Assembly (NCBI GenBank): GCA_013399305.1
Contig: VXAI01000021.1
Span: 1,535,215 to 1,599,214, forward strand
Origin: Rostratula benghalensis
Lineage: Eukaryota; Chordata; Aves; Charadriiformes; Rostratulidae
Direction: 5' to 3'
DNA length: 64,000 nt
Under the pieces are notes generated by a model. It did no database searches, had not been told where the DNA came from, and was given only the letters and a program-made list of their open reading frames with translations. Made by a program: the position numbers and the translations under genes. Shown here one piece after another: positions 23,301-37,319 of this stretch. Each line of letters opens with the position of its first letter. The first letter of the stretch is position 1.

Positions 23301-26300
23301 CAGTGCAGGGATTTAAATTGGGTGTATGATTGTAGGAATTGCGCAGTCTTATATCTGACTTCTGTACCTCCACGTTCTTGGCAGGAGGCTCTTGCCATGC
23401 AGCTGGGTTGGCTGAACCAGGAACTTTGGCTCTGTCTCCACTTAGCACCTTGGCAAATTATCTCCCAGGTGGAATTCTGGAGGCTGTAAGTGGTTTCAAA
23501 GCCTCTTCCAGATTCAGATTTTCAAGCTAATGACTTCATTCACTACTGAGCGAAGCAGAGGTGGTAATGTAGGCTGCATTTGGCGTGCTTGGCTCTTATC
23601 CCTTCCTTCTGTTCAATGCAAGCTCTCAGAAATGGGAGGAGGACCAGAATGCACATGGGCCAAAGTTATGTTTAAGATACAGGCATAATTCATGTTGGCT
23701 TCAGAAATGCTTCACGTATGCGCTCAGACCTTGGTGCTCACCACAGTGTTTATGTTGACAGGTAGGATCTTAATATCTGATGATGGAGGGCTAATTTCAA
23801 ATGTTTCCAAGGCGTGAGAAGCATTTGGGGTACAGTGATACTGACCATAGACTTAACTCATCATGCTGCCATGCAGAGTATTTTACCACAGAGAAGGCCT
23901 GGATTGAAAAGATCCTTAAGTTTTCTTCAAGGACTGGAGGAATCCCAGCTGTTCTGCAGTTTGGTTGGCTTGCCTGCTTGGAGCGAGGTTTCTCATTGTT
24001 CCGAATATATGATGAGGTCCAAGTCTTGCTATTGGTGTGGCCTTGGTTTTCTCTCTGTAAATCTCAGTAGTAATAGCTAGGTGGGGAGAGTCTAGCATTG
24101 CATTTTGATTTGTTTTCCAGGAAGAAAAAGTCCTTAAAACACTTTTGGTTTATGCAGTGTTTTCAGCAAAATGGCTCCTCCTACTGTTGCAATTTCCTTT
24201 TCAAAGGCAGATGCTCAAGGTATTTAGGTATTTACTTCCGTATCTTTCAGAGTAAAACTTCATATTGATTCACGTTGCATAAGAGAAATTAGTCTTTTCC
24301 CATTTTCCTATTCCTGACAGTAAAGAGATAAGATGTGCTTCACAGAAAAGGAGCCTTTTTTTCGGTGGCTGACTCCGTAAATACTTGGATGGATTACAGT
24401 CTGTGACAGTGGCCTCCTTACTGAGTTATGTATTTATTGATGGTTCCTTTGGAAAGTATGGAACTCTATAGTTGAAATACGGGGAAAGCACTCTTTTCTG
24501 CCCAGCAGTCTTCATAGGCGACGACACTGCTCAGTCCGGCTTTTTCTTTTCACCTTTTCTGGAGGCAAATAATTTGTTTAACTAGTGCCATGGTCAAGCA
24601 AACACATTTCAAATGCACAAAAATAATCAAAATATCTTATGAGGGAAGGCAGTAATTGGAGTGCTGCAGTTACAAACAGGCTGATCCTGTAAAAAGATGA
24701 ACTCCAGGTTATAGGAGATCTTGGATTTAATGGTGTGCTTGTGTTTATCGCTAATGTGTTGTGCTGCTGCACTGTGCTTAGGTGATATACGTGGGAACGC
24801 ATGGAAGATCCTCTTCACATAACTAATAAGCTACTAGAAATTCTTTAAAGGATCACACCCTTTAAATAAAAGTATTGCCTCATTAGGAATATCAGAAAAT
24901 AGAGAGTCTGAACAGAGATGAAAACGGAGCTTGTGACTTAACAGTTGAAATGCAAATCTAATTAGGCTGGTATTTTAAAGTATTAACAGGGAGCCATAAA
25001 AAAGATGATTGGAATGAAGAAATTTGTTGTAAAGAAAATAGTGGATAGTGACAAAAGCCCAATTTATTAACACTCCATGATGTGGAAAGAATGAAAAGGG
25101 CATTAATTACTTTACTAGTACTTATTTTGCACCATTGCCCAAAGTAATTGGTTTATTGACCTCTCTTTAATCCTGAATAGTTCTAAAAAAATAATTTCAA
25201 TGGTGAAATTGAAGTTCTGTGGAGGAATGTAGGCCTCTTTGTTCTGTCGTACCTTACCTTGAGTATAAGTGATACATTGCTTCAAACACACCTGACTATA
25301 TGTGGAGGGCAGGAGATCTATACGTTCTCTGTGTCTAGTTCTGTATGCAGGCACTAGTTCTCAATCAGTACCAGATATATTTTTTATTTTTTTTTTTTTA
25401 AAGATGTGGCCATAATAAGATGTATTTGCTAAACTCTTCTATTCTCAGTTTAATTTCAAATATCCCTAAGTACATACTCCTGATGATTCATTCCTGGAAG
25501 GAAGTTCCTTGTTTATAGTTTTTAGAAAATCTCCCCTCTGCATCTCCAGACTTCTGCAAGGCTGTACATGAAGCACTTTGGGAATATATGTGTTTGGCTA
25601 TAGTTTATCTTTTTAGAAATATTTCTTTTCTGTAAACAATTTGAATCCTTCACGCATAGGCTATATATATGTATATATTATTTGCAAAATACTTTTTTCA
25701 CTTATAAGGAACTATCTTTGGCTATTTGGAGGCAGAAACTAATGTCACCAAGAAATGGATGTATGAAAGCGATTGGAATAACAACAGATTGAAATTTGGG
25801 ATGTGCAAAATCAACATTTTTTCTTCTTGAAAATTATAGCAGGTGCAAGATTTTTAGTACATTTCCGTGTTAGGGGAGTAGCCGAACAATCTCTTTCAGA
25901 GTATTTACATTGATAAATTCTATCAGCCTTGAACCACTTAGAAATTTCATGGTAGCTGACATTAAGGTATCACTCATATTCTGCATAGCCAGATGGGTAT
26001 GACTGAGTCATCAGGTTTTATGCTTGCTGTGGTATCCTATTGTTTTCCTATTGCTTGTCGGTATATTGATTAGCAATTTGTCAATGAAGAAGAATTTATT
26101 TATTTATTTTTACTAAGTTTACCATTAAAATATTTTTTGTTTATTTGTCATTGTCATTATGAACAAGCACATGGACTTTAATGACTATCTTTGGGGTAAC
26201 AGTGTTGATATGCACCCAATAGACAGATGATGAATAACAAACAAGCAATTTTGGCTTCTGTTTTGGTTAGAATACATTAAGGACAGAAAAGTTCATGATT

Positions 26301-29300
26301 AACAGCTGGAAGTGGGTGAAACCTCTATGGAAATCAGTGTAATTACAGTAGACAAGTGGTCAAAGAATGCCTTGTTAATATGTCCAAGTAGGAAGGCAGT
26401 TGATACAATGCAGTATGTTACACATTTGTATGCAAGGTTATAGTTTGGTCTACAAAGTCGTTAAAATTCAGTATACCAACACTTACAGCTACACAAGACC
26501 CAGAGCATATCAGAGCAGCAATATTACACTTTGAATATTGTTTTCTCTCTAATACCTTACATTCCAAATAGGACACTTTATTCAGATTGTTTTAAAATTG
26601 TTTCATCAAATAAATGAACCATATAACCGAGTCTCTATCATGTAAGCCTATTCATGTGCTCAAATACCTTCCTGAATTGTTTTCCCTTGATTCAAGCAGC
26701 TCTCAGTTGTCTTTCTCTGCCTTTCATTCCTTGTGGCTGGATACTGGACTCCTGACCCACCAGCAGATGGGACTGCATAGTCCCTCTCTCCTTCCAGGTT
26801 ACTCAATAACCATTCACTCTCTTTAATATCATTAGGAGGCTCCTGCCTTCATCTGTTTTTCTGGCTTATAGTATCCACATAAAACAGTGACATAACACCA
26901 CCATGAGAAATACATGTCCTCACTCCTGTCAAGGCTTATAACATTCAGCTGCTTAGAAGATTTGCCTAAATTTAATGCATAATCCATAAGTGTTCAAAAA
27001 AGTTCAGTTAAAAGATGAGGTTGACTAGACTGCAAAATCTCAAATGCTGTTAGGTTTGGAGAACCTTGTCATGTATGTTTTACTTCATTTACTTTAGATG
27101 TTTAGAGAAGAATATCTGATGGTACTTAGTGCTTCAGGTCTCTTGGGGTGTATTTGCTGACCAGGATCATGTCTACGTTACTTGGATATATTAATGTGAT
27201 ATTTTGTTATAGATCTGTAGCAGATGAAGTGTATAATCTTGTAATGGGAAACAAAGAAGTCAGCTTATGTGCTTGAAAAGTTACAAGGGAAAAAATTGTT
27301 CTCTTGCATTACTTGACGAGATGAGTAGGAGAAACTGGCAGTTTGGGGTTGCTTAGGGATTTATTACTTTGTTGTTTAAATATTAAATTGACATTTAACA
27401 TGGAATTGAAGCTATGGTCAGTCTTTTTCACCCCTTTGTGTATGCATGTAGAAAAAAATATTAAAACTTTTTCAAAGCTGGAGTAGCTTTTATGTGGATG
27501 TGTGATCTTTAGTCTTCATGATGGTAGCTGTTAATTCCATATGTCTCTGGCTTCTCTCATGCATGGTGCTTAGAAAAGAAACAATCAGCTTTGTTTTCTC
27601 TTCAAAGTAAACACTTGGGTAAACTATTTAGCTATGATCTTTATGTATCCTTTCCTAAAGCGCAGAGAGGACTTCATGCAAGAACACTGTTCTTAATGTA
27701 AGTAAATTGGTATCATGTTTCAGGGTAGCTAAGCAGTACATTTTCATAGTGAGTATTCCTCCAGAAAGATTCACAATCCACATTTTATTGTCTACAGGAG
27801 GTAAGCCATTCTTGAACAGTATTAAAAATAAGAAGTGGTTTCAGGTTAGGGTTGGGGTTTTTCAGGGGAAGGGGAAGAGTGTAAGTAATAGTGTTAGATG
27901 CAAAATTTCCATCCTGCATATAAGAGATGCAGTGAATTAAGGTTTTTGAAGTATGCCTAACTCTTCAAGTTGGCAGCGCGGCATCAGAACATGACTGGTG
28001 TTGCTACGGTCTGATATATTCCTCTCCCAGATCTCTGCTGAAAGCAGTGCGTGTTACCACATTAATGTATTATTACTTTTTTCATGTTTGGCTCAGCTGG
28101 CTGTTGGAGGCAGCCTTTTCTGTGCAGAAATTTTTAGAGTGTAATAAAGCTTTCATTCATAAGGAGAGAACCTGATGTTTACTTTTTTTGGCAGAATTCA
28201 CCAATCACTCACCAGTAAATCTAAAGCAAAAGCAGACTCATACAGATATTGAAGTGCCTCCTGTGCCCACTGTGACTGGGTGCCTGGGGAAATTGGTCGT
28301 ATCATGAGTGAAGGTAGTTGGCTTCAATTTGGACTGAATTGCTCAGAGGTTAAAGTCATTCGTGTGCAATGCTGACAAGGGATCTATGTGATGTTAATCC
28401 AGTTTGCAAGGTGGCAGGTGCTCTTACTGAACTAGCTCACGGGCACAGAGGCACCCCTGCACCAACCGCTTGACGGAGAAGCTGAGGCCAAAATACACAT
28501 AGAAACTGGCCTGATTTTCCTTTAAAATGTGTTCCTGAGAAACAATAAGAGGACAAAGAAAGAATGAATTAAGTAAACAGTAAAATTCCTGTTCTCATTT
28601 TATGCAGAAGAAATAGGGCTTGAGCTTTTTACTTTGGTGCTGTGAGTCAATACCTGTTTCAATAAACTTCACCACTGAAGAATGGAAGAATACCCGGTCA
28701 GCTTCAAAGCAGAGATACGCGTAACCATACATAAATAAATAGAACCAGTGCCTGGCCACGGGGGGTTTGAAATCTTGTCTTGAACTTTGCAGATCTCATT
28801 ATTTAACTAAGCCCCTGCATTTTGAACTGTTTGCAGTCCAGACACGCGTTCTACTGTTAATTTTTTCATAGACAATATTGCGTTTCTCCGTACAAATTCA
28901 GAGGATAATTTGGTCTTCTTTAGTTCAAAGCCTGTTTACCATTTAGAAATTGGAGGTAAGTAAAATGTCTTACCATGCACATCTCATTAGCCAAAGAGAA
29001 ATTTCTCTCTGTCATTTTCTTCAGCATTTTGTAACTCAGGAAACCAGCATCTTCTGAGTCTACCGATTTTTGCTCCCTGCCCTGGCTGGGTATTGCTACC
29101 CTTCTGCTGTCCTGACTCTGAAAATACTCTGCAGTATTTCAGACCAAAATAATCCAACAGTTTTATATTAGCAAGTACCTCACAGCACATCACCACGTCA
29201 CATCGAACCATTAGTTTCATAACAGCTTTTAAAGAGATTCAAAGAGATACTCTTTGTTGGCAAAGAGAAGAATTTTCTCTCCATTAATGAGTTTAGTGGC

Positions 29301-29779
29301 AGCTAAGCTTGTTACCAAGACTTGTAGATGGTTTTGTAAATAGTATGGCTTTAAAAGGAAAATGTCTACAAAGCTGTTCTAGATTCCATCCAACAAAGAG
29401 ACTGTATCATTCGTTTCAAAATGTTAATGTTTTTTGTCTCTTTGCCTTCATTTTGGTCAAGCGATCCCATATAAGTCATCTCAGTGCAGCCATTATTTAT
29501 AGCTAATAATCTCCTTTAGCTGCCAAACCGAAACTAGATCTCCTTCACTCTTGAGCTGAAAAGCGCTTTTCTTTCTACAATGTGCTGGAACGGTGCCAAT
29601 TTACCAGTTCCATTAACTTAATGAGGTCTGACAGCCTGCAGCAAATTTTCTCATAATCTCTCTTGGATTTAAATTTGGTGCTGCACAAACAAACTGAGTA
29701 CAACCAAGTAGTTGCTTTTTAACTCTGTGTATTCTAAGCAAAATTCCTTAAACAAATATCGAGCAGGCTTGAGCCTTTC

Positions 29780-29830
29780 TGGGTTTGGTTTGGTTTTTGG
29801 TTTTTGGTTGTTTTTTTTTGTTTTTTTGTG
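29780..29830. repeat. G/T-rich low-complexity tract
   Basis: TGGGTTTGGTTTGGTTTTTG followed by GTTTTTGGTTG and T-runs. It is simple sequence decaying into poly-T, and similar shorter TTTGGTTTGG stretches occur near 5685-5710. No function is apparent. Confidence 0.8.
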
Positions 29831-31186
29831 AACAGTTTTGTAGTCATGCAGCAATTATTAAATTTACTGATTAACTTTTTAATATTAACAGTCATCTGAA
29901 TGCTCTATTTGTGTTGACCTGTTAAACATCAGTATTAAAACTTCAAGTGATTTAAGTGCAAGTGATTCAAGTACAGTACTGTTGGTGGTGGGAGAAGGAT
30001 GGTATTTATTTATTTTTATAATACACCTGAATAGTTATATGAGCTGTGAGGTTATGTCATGATTTTCACAGACTAATAAATAATCACTCTTATAAGGTCA
30101 ACAGTAGTTTTAATGCAAGGTTAATCCTTAGCTTCTGTTTCCTAATACTTCCAAAGATTACTATTCACTAAAGACTGAGTGTGTTACTCAATTCACAAGA
30201 AACAGAATTGCTTGGCAAATTAAGCAGGACAAAAGTAAAATCGTGCTTTCTCTTGCTTGAATTCTACCTTGCTACCAGTGACAGCAATATGCTGAAGGCC
30301 AAGCTGAAAAAACAAGATTATTATTCATTGTAAGAATAGTGAGTTCTTAGTTGTATTTTTTAAGTACATCAGTTCTATAAATTTGGTAAATCACTTTAAA
30401 TTTAACAGCATGACATTGAATAGAAAATTGCTAGTGACATACTGTGCTTTGAAACTGAGATTGGACCAAAGGTTTGATCTAAATTTAAAATTGCTAGGGG
30501 TGTTTCCCTTCACTGTATTAATGCTTCCGCAGTGAAGTGTTTACTCACACCGGAATTTCTCAAAAAGCAGTAACTTTTGCCTTCAAGTGGTTTGGATGCT
30601 ACAAGACCTCAGTACTTGGAGTAGAAGGTATATCATAGGATTCTTAAATTTGAAAGTAGGTGACAAAGTGCCTCAAGTAGAAACATGCCATCTCACTCAC
30701 TGCCTCCTTATCTGGAGGGTGTTCTTCCATGGACTTTGTGTATTTTGCATTTTATCACTATATTTGTAAATATTAACTTCACTATATCAATATTATTAGG
30801 CTGAAAATTTGTACCTCAGCACAGTCTACAGTCTTTTGGTTAACACTGGGTTCTGCAAAAGTAATGCATTAGTCCTCTGTTTAACCTGTTGTATCCTAAA
30901 ACAATCTTTTGGTGAGCTGTTCCGTCCAAAACCCTTAGGCCTCATCCTTGCAAAATCATAAAAGGGTGCTTTACCGTGCACTCGGTGGAAGTGTTCATAT
31001 ATTCATAGCAACATGGAATTGCAACTGGAAGATATTTTTAGTTACATTAGAATGTCTTCAATTTCTGACTCCTGGAGAGACTCTTTCTCATATAAATACA
31101 TCACATTTTTGTGTGTAAACTGCATGGAAAATTTGAATGACAAAGCAGTCCAAACAAGTAAAAAAAAAAATTTAGGACAGAAATAA

Positions 31187-31614
31187 GGACCTGGACCTGT
31201 TGGAGTAAGTCCAGAGGAGGGACACAAAGATGACCAGAGGCTGAGACAGTTGGGGTTGTTCAGCCTGGAGAAGGCTCCAGGGAGACCTTATAGCAGCTTT
31301 CCAGTATCTGAAGGGAGCCAACAGGAGAGATGGGGAGGGACTCTTTATGAGGCAGTGTACTGATAGAATGAGGGGTAATGGTTTTAAACTGAAAGAGGGG
31401 AGATTCAGATAAAGATTCATGGAAGTAATTCTTACCTGGAACAGGTTGCCCAGAGAAGTTGTGGATGCCCCATCCCTGGAAGTGTTTAAGGCCAGGCTGG
31501 ATGAGGCTTTTAGCAACCTGGTCTGGTGGGAGGTGTCCCTGCCCATGGCAGGGGGGTTGGAACTTGATGATCTTTAAGATCCCTTCCAACTCTAACCTTT
31601 CTACGATTCTATGA
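31187..31614 (+). mobile_element. CR1 LINE, 5'-truncated 3' end
   Basis: About 430 bp of CR1 in sense orientation. It begins in the ORF2 C-terminal region (GACCTGGACCTGTTGGAGTA, GGAGGGACACAAAGATGACC) and continues GGGGTTGTTCAGCCTGGAGA, CTTATAGCAGCTTTCCAGTA, AGTTGTGGATGCCCCATCCC, GGCCAGGCTGGATGAGGC, GATCCCTTCCAACTCTAACC and a terminal ACGATTCTATGAAT. It shares the GGTCTGGTGGGAGGTGTCCC and CTGCCCATGGCAGG segment with the copy at 9241, so both belong to one subfamily. It lacks roughly 30 bp between GATTCATGGAAG and CTGGAACAGG that the 9241 copy retains. It is coding-dead. Confidence 0.95.
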
Positions 31615-33118
31615 ATTTCAATGTACATGAGCAACATTATATGGAATGAGTATTAACATCTTGCTCTTCATATTGGGAGCCATGTTTTAATGGAGAAAGC
31701 AAGGATGTCACCTGTACATGGCCCCTGACTTTTAATCCTGCTTTTCCTCAGCCAGTTCTAATGCAGAGCTAAAAGATTGTTTGGAACCTGTTTTTCTATC
31801 TTTAGTGTGAGTCAGCTCTCATAACTTTTTACTATTGGTCTCATCACATCTATTTTGGGTCATTTTATCAGTTCAAGTCCCAGATTCTCAAGACAATTGA
31901 TTTGTAATTTCCCATGAAAAAGTAATTAAAATAAAACACTGAGTATGCCCCAATGCTTTTAAGTGCCGGAAACACTTGTTTTTCTTTTATTTTTTCCCTG
32001 TTAAGAAGAAATAAATTACATAGTTTGGAGTCCCATGCATGTCTGATTCAAACATGCTGACAGTATAGTCATTTACAAAAAGTTTTTAATTTTATGTTCC
32101 TCAGTCTTTGCAGCATTTTGTTTTTTTCCTCTAGGCCAAGATCCTTCTTGGGTCCCCGAATGACAGTATGTTTTGTTGCTGTTGTGATTCTTTATGCTCC
32201 CTTAAGAAAGCGCATTGCAGAGTCTGGGGAAAAGGAGATTTTAGGAGTGTGGAAGGAGGTGGAGGGGCTTTGTGACCGGCTGAAGTATCAAACAGTCTCG
32301 TAGCAAGTCTGGAAGTTTCTCTCCATATCTCTATGTTTCTGAAAATTTTCTGTCAAATTACTCATCTTGTGTTATTAGTTCAACTGAACACAAGTTGCTT
32401 GAAGTGAGTGCAGATTATTGAGACAAGCAGGTACTGTTAAGTCTGCATGAACATCAAAACCAGTCATTTTTAGAAAATGCATTGATTTCTTGCACCGAAT
32501 GGCAAACTTCAAGGGAAATCTGTATAATTGCAAAGCTTAGTTATGAAAACTACATTAAATACAAGAAGTGAGCAACAGAAGTTAAATGAGAATAGAGGTG
32601 TTTATGGGAGAAAAAATTAGAAGCTCTAGAGAAATCTGCCTAAACTCTCCTTTTAATACACATTTTGAATTCTTGTTTTGTCACTGTGCTATAAATGGTC
32701 ACACAAATGTTGCCATTCATAGGCACAGAAAAAGGCAGGAGCACTGGGGACTGAAAAAATCTGCTGTACAGGCAGGTTTGAAAGCAGATGTAGTGGTGCA
32801 CTTGTTTGTTGAGCTTTGGCTCTTACCATGAACCAGGGCTTTCTTCCTGTGCAGACCACTGGTTATTTTTTGTGCCTTTATAAGCAGAGATGCCTGAATC
32901 TGTTATGGCTGAATATTGCTATATATCTGATTGTAAATTGGGAAATTTCCTGGTTTATGTTTGTACATGTGTGCATGTACAATGTTTTCTTTGCACTTTA
33001 ATTCATTGTGCTTGTAGGAAGTCTTGGGCTAGAAAAATGTCCGTTCACCAGTATATCACCATTGTGTACCTCCCTCTTGTTTTCTTTATTCTTCATGTTC
33101 TCATTCTTGATTGGTATT

Positions 33119-33136
33119 AAAAAAAAAAAAAAAAGG
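33119..33136. repeat. Poly-A run
   Basis: About 18 consecutive A followed by GGAAAGGAAGG. It follows unique sequence and is not preceded by a recognisable retroposon, so it is treated as simple sequence. Confidence 0.85.
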
Positions 33137-33193
33137 AAAGGAAGGTGTTCAAATAATTTCATGGGACTCTGAATTTTTTGCTTTGCCACAGGC

Positions 33194-33218
33194 TTCCTGT
33201 AACCTTGGACAAGTTGCT
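33194..33218 (+). mobile_element. MIR-like SINE core fragment
   Basis: TGTAACCTTGGACAAGTTGC followed by TTAAC matches the conserved 3' block of MIR (TGTGACCTTGGGCAAGTCAC then TTAAC, from memory) at about 21 of 25 positions. The flanks are too diverged for me to extend it. MIR and related elements predate the bird-mammal split, so a copy in a bird is plausible. An L2-derived piece with the shared tail is an alternative. Confidence 0.5.
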
Positions 33219-36200
33219 TAACATACCACATTTTGACAGGGGTCTGGAAAAAGGTGGTTAAGTGAAGCAAGAAAGTATTTGCCTGTGTTTTCTGAAATGA
33301 GAATTCTCCATAATAAATCTAACAAGCAAGTCAGGCACAGCAAATCCTAGCAAACCCTTAATTTGTAAGTGTTTTTTCATGGGAGGAAGTTATCCTTGCT
33401 AGCAGATCGGAGTGTTTCTAAGACACCGCACTTAGCCTTTTTAGAGACAACCTCAGCAGATGTTCAGGCATCTATCCAGGTATCTAAAGATAATAGAAAG
33501 AATTCCAACCCACTGATGTCAATAATAGAACTCTCGTTGACTTGGACTTGCCAAGATTGTAAGCCATCACGGAACTGTGCAAACCCTTGTGAAAGAACAG
33601 CTCACCGCAAGTGGATGCAGATGAGAAATAATTTTAGAGCACATCCTCTTGTATTATGACCTGTCTGCCTTTTACTTCTCTTGAAGAGCTGGTGGGAAAG
33701 CATAGTTGAACACTTAAGTTTAGGATGTGTGAAAAAAATAAAGCATAGATGTTCTTCTTGACATTGCCTTGTATCTTTTTCACTTACAGGTGGTTATGTA
33801 TTTAGTATTTCCTGAATGCTGATTTGAGCACTGGCAATACCAGCACCTATGTTGTATTTTTTCCTGTTTAAAGATAGATAGCACCATGCTGGATGCCTTT
33901 CCTGAGCTTCCAAGAGCTATTCAATCTTCTCAAAGCACGTTTTTTTAATAAAAAATTCATTACCATTGTAACTTGTTTGAAGTCATGGGAAAAGAGAGAG
34001 TATGTTCTTGTTGAATTCAGAAAAAAACTGTGCTTTCAGGTCAAAAGTTCTCATGTTCAGTCCTTGTTGCCGATTATCCACTTAGGTGAAAGTACATTAC
34101 AAAACCTAAATAATTACGTGTTATTATATAATCCACATGTTTTTATTTAAGGCTGTCTTAGTAACTGAGTAACATATACTAGCAACACATAATAGGGCAG
34201 ATTTTTGGTTCCAGTGAATTCATACCAGTTATTTTAGCTATCTCACTGAAATTCTCTCAATTGCCACTGACTGAATGGCATGCTTGAACTTCTGTCTTTT
34301 GTGCCTTCAGGTTAGGTGTATACCTGCTTCACTTTTAAGTGAAAAAGCACCTTGATGCTTACACGTTGGTTCTGTATATAAAATTCTTGCAAGAATCAAC
34401 AAACTTGAAAGGGCCTCACTTCATTTACAGCATTTCTTCTAGTTTGTATTCCACTTCTTTTTTTTTTTTTCTTTTTTACTTCAAAACAACTGCATTAATA
34501 TTCTCCTTACCTGAAACAAAAAGTGAAATAAACCCGTAGTTCAGCAGGAGCATTCCAACAATAATCAAGCAAATATATATATTTTTAATACACACAGTGG
34601 AAGAAAATAAAGGTTTTTTTCTGTAAAAACTGTGAGGACTGTGCTACTGCTGCTGATAAATCATTTTGTGGCGTACTGTTTAACATAAGAGGAAGTGAGA
34701 TTCAATTTTTTACATAGAAATTTATGTTTCTGAAATTAAAAATTATTAAAAGTTTTATTTTGAAAACTACATAGGGAGTTTCAGCTGCGTAATATATACT
34801 TTTTTGTAAGAAGTCAATATGGTAAAGGACTGTTCAGATATAGTTTGAATATAGTTCCATTTGTGATGCAGCTATAATTAAGAAATGCCTCCTCTTGAAG
34901 GTGAACTTTTACAGTGCTTTAATAATTTCAAATATTGGAATTAAAAAAAGCTTGGGAAGAGCTGTTTGCACTATAAAAAAACCCTATCTTTAACCCATCA
35001 GTACTTGAATTTTATCTGAAAGTGAATCTTAGGGGCAAGTATTGTTTAAGGACACTGCAGTTGCTGTTCAGTAATGTACATCATAACAGCATTCACTTCC
35101 ACCCAGAATGAGGAAAGCATTCTAATATAAAAAATAATTTTATGTGGCCTATATTCTAGGCCTGACTGCAACCAAATACTTGTCCTAATTGCTTGGTATC
35201 AATGTGTCCTTGGGAAGCAAGCAAGGTGTCAGTACAGACTGCTGTGCAAGATAAAACATTTTAGGGCATTCCATACCACCAGAGAAAAAAGGAATTACGT
35301 GAAAAAAAACCCAGCACAAATTCAGTTTAGTTACCTAATTATCCAAATATGAATAATTTCTTTGTCATTGCTCTATTTTATCTGGTTTATATATGTGTAC
35401 ACATAGTCAACATATGTAAATATTGTTCAAGAGAACAATATTTAATCTTACAAAATAGGGAGGAAAATATACTTAGGGGTATTTAGACTTCCATCTAAAC
35501 CTCGGAAGAGGCCACCTCTCTATAGGACAAACAATGTCCATTTGATAACTCATTCTAGAGATCAATATCATCTTAGTCTTCTCAATAAAATTAGCAGTGG
35601 ATAAACATTCAGAGGTTTGAGTAAAGTTTGCTTCATACGGCATCTTTCAGATTCATGAAAATGTCATGAGCGTTCAATGTGGATCTTGGAAGTCCTGTGG
35701 GAAAAGAGTTTGAGCTGGTTTTTTGTTTGTTTTTTCCGCCTCAAATTCAGACAGAAAATTCTGTGAAAATGTTCATTACTGTGGCATTTCTTCATTGGTG
35801 CTTTAGGTCGTAGCTTGCAAACAGATAAAAATAGTATGAAGAAAAGATACTTAAACCTTTTTAAATGTAAAAAGTCCAACACTTTTCCAAAGACCAAACC
35901 ATTTGTTTCTGGTTCGGTATGAGATTAAGAGAAATTAATTCTGTTCTAATTAAAGACCAGACTTGTAAAGATTTACATTTGCTTTATAGCAATTCTGAGC
36001 CACGTGGGTAACTGGTAGGAATTGCATAAGTGTTTTGGTAGCAGTGTAGCTGATCGTCTGTCTGCCTCTTTAGGAATTTATTTAATATGTTTAAAAAAAA
36101 ATTCGATATTACTAAGAAGTGCTAGAGATTGAAATTCTCAGTTACTTGCAAAAAGTATGTTTGCCTTGAGCATTAAGCCCTGCTGCTCTTAAGAGGTGTA

Positions 36201-37319
36201 ACTTTTCATGGGTCTCACACTGGCATTGCAACAGGGATAAATTCCTCACAGGTCGAGCCGCAGCCACAGCTCCACGGAGCTGTTTGCCAGCAGACACTGG
36301 GCCTGGCTTGAAAAATGTCATCACCGAGCCCCTGACCTCTGAAATGCACCATGGAGTCACCGTGTCATGCATGCTGTCACCATGCATTTTCTGCCCACAA
36401 GGAGCTGGCGGTTCCAGGCTCTGCTTTTTGGTGTAAACCAGCAAGCAAACATTGAGAGGTGGTTTTTTTAAGAGCTTCCATTATTGCACTCCAGGGTGGA
36501 GTCTCCACCTGTAGTCACCTACTCCATTACCCAAACTGGTTTGTGATATGCCTGGTTTTGATTGAATTTTAAACTATCTATAAGCTTGCTTTTTCTTGTG
36601 CCTTGACTAGGCTGTCAGTTCATGTTTAAGACTGCATTAATGATGTGACATTAACTCTTCTGATAACCTTGCAGTTGCTTACTGTAGGACATTTAATAGG
36701 ATTTTTAAGTGGAATTCAGGATAAATTAATTGTTCATCAGCAAATCTTCAGAAAAAAAACAAATCAGAAAGGCTGGTAAAGAAGGCAATTTTAATTTTAA
36801 TTTTCTTCTAATGTTTATTATTTCCTCTGTATTTTAGCTGTCTTACAAAAGTTGAGTAATAGAGATATGCAGAGGAAGAGAGACATGTTATTTTCCTAAT
36901 CCAAATGTACTCCTCCAGTTCTTGTCTACAGTGTACAGTAACTTACTTGCCTTGTATTAAATGAATGCTTTCATATACATAGATTACTGTGTATGTTAGT
37001 TTATATAAATGGATATTTTTATGAAATAATAATTCAAAGTTGGAAATAATTTATGGTCTTGTAGTAGCAGTGTATCTGTAAAGTGCTTACTAGGAGGTGC
37101 TAGTGTAGTTCAGTAAGTCCTTTTCCTCAAAAAAAACCACCCCAGTCTGGGATCTCACAAAACTTTGAGTGAACAAGTTTTTGCTTGGTCTTAGGGCATT
37201 TCTATCATCAGTTTAATACAGGAAGCACAGTTGCAAAACCAGTAACTACATGAAAGCCTAATTTAGCATTTGTGCTGCTTAAAATATGAGGGGTATATTC
37301 TATGAGTTCATAGAGTTGT

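Larger units (their letters stand above)
20365..31186 (+). other. KCNQ1: KCNQ1 intron 11, middle segment
   Basis: Non-coding intron sequence, largely without recognisable repeats. Visible items are a short (TG)n at 21142-21155, a palindromic fossil element near 23056-23160, a possible SINE piece at 23265-23300, T-rich stretches near 25379, and a G/T-rich tract at 29780-29830. Small local CpG occurrences near 28440-28480 do not amount to an island. No open frame in this part resembles a known protein. Confidence 0.7.

Noticed and set aside
31172..31637. Two overlapping minus-strand frames of 124 and 125 codons
   Set aside because: They are antisense readings of the CR1 3' end, where CR1 codes on the other strand and is truncated.
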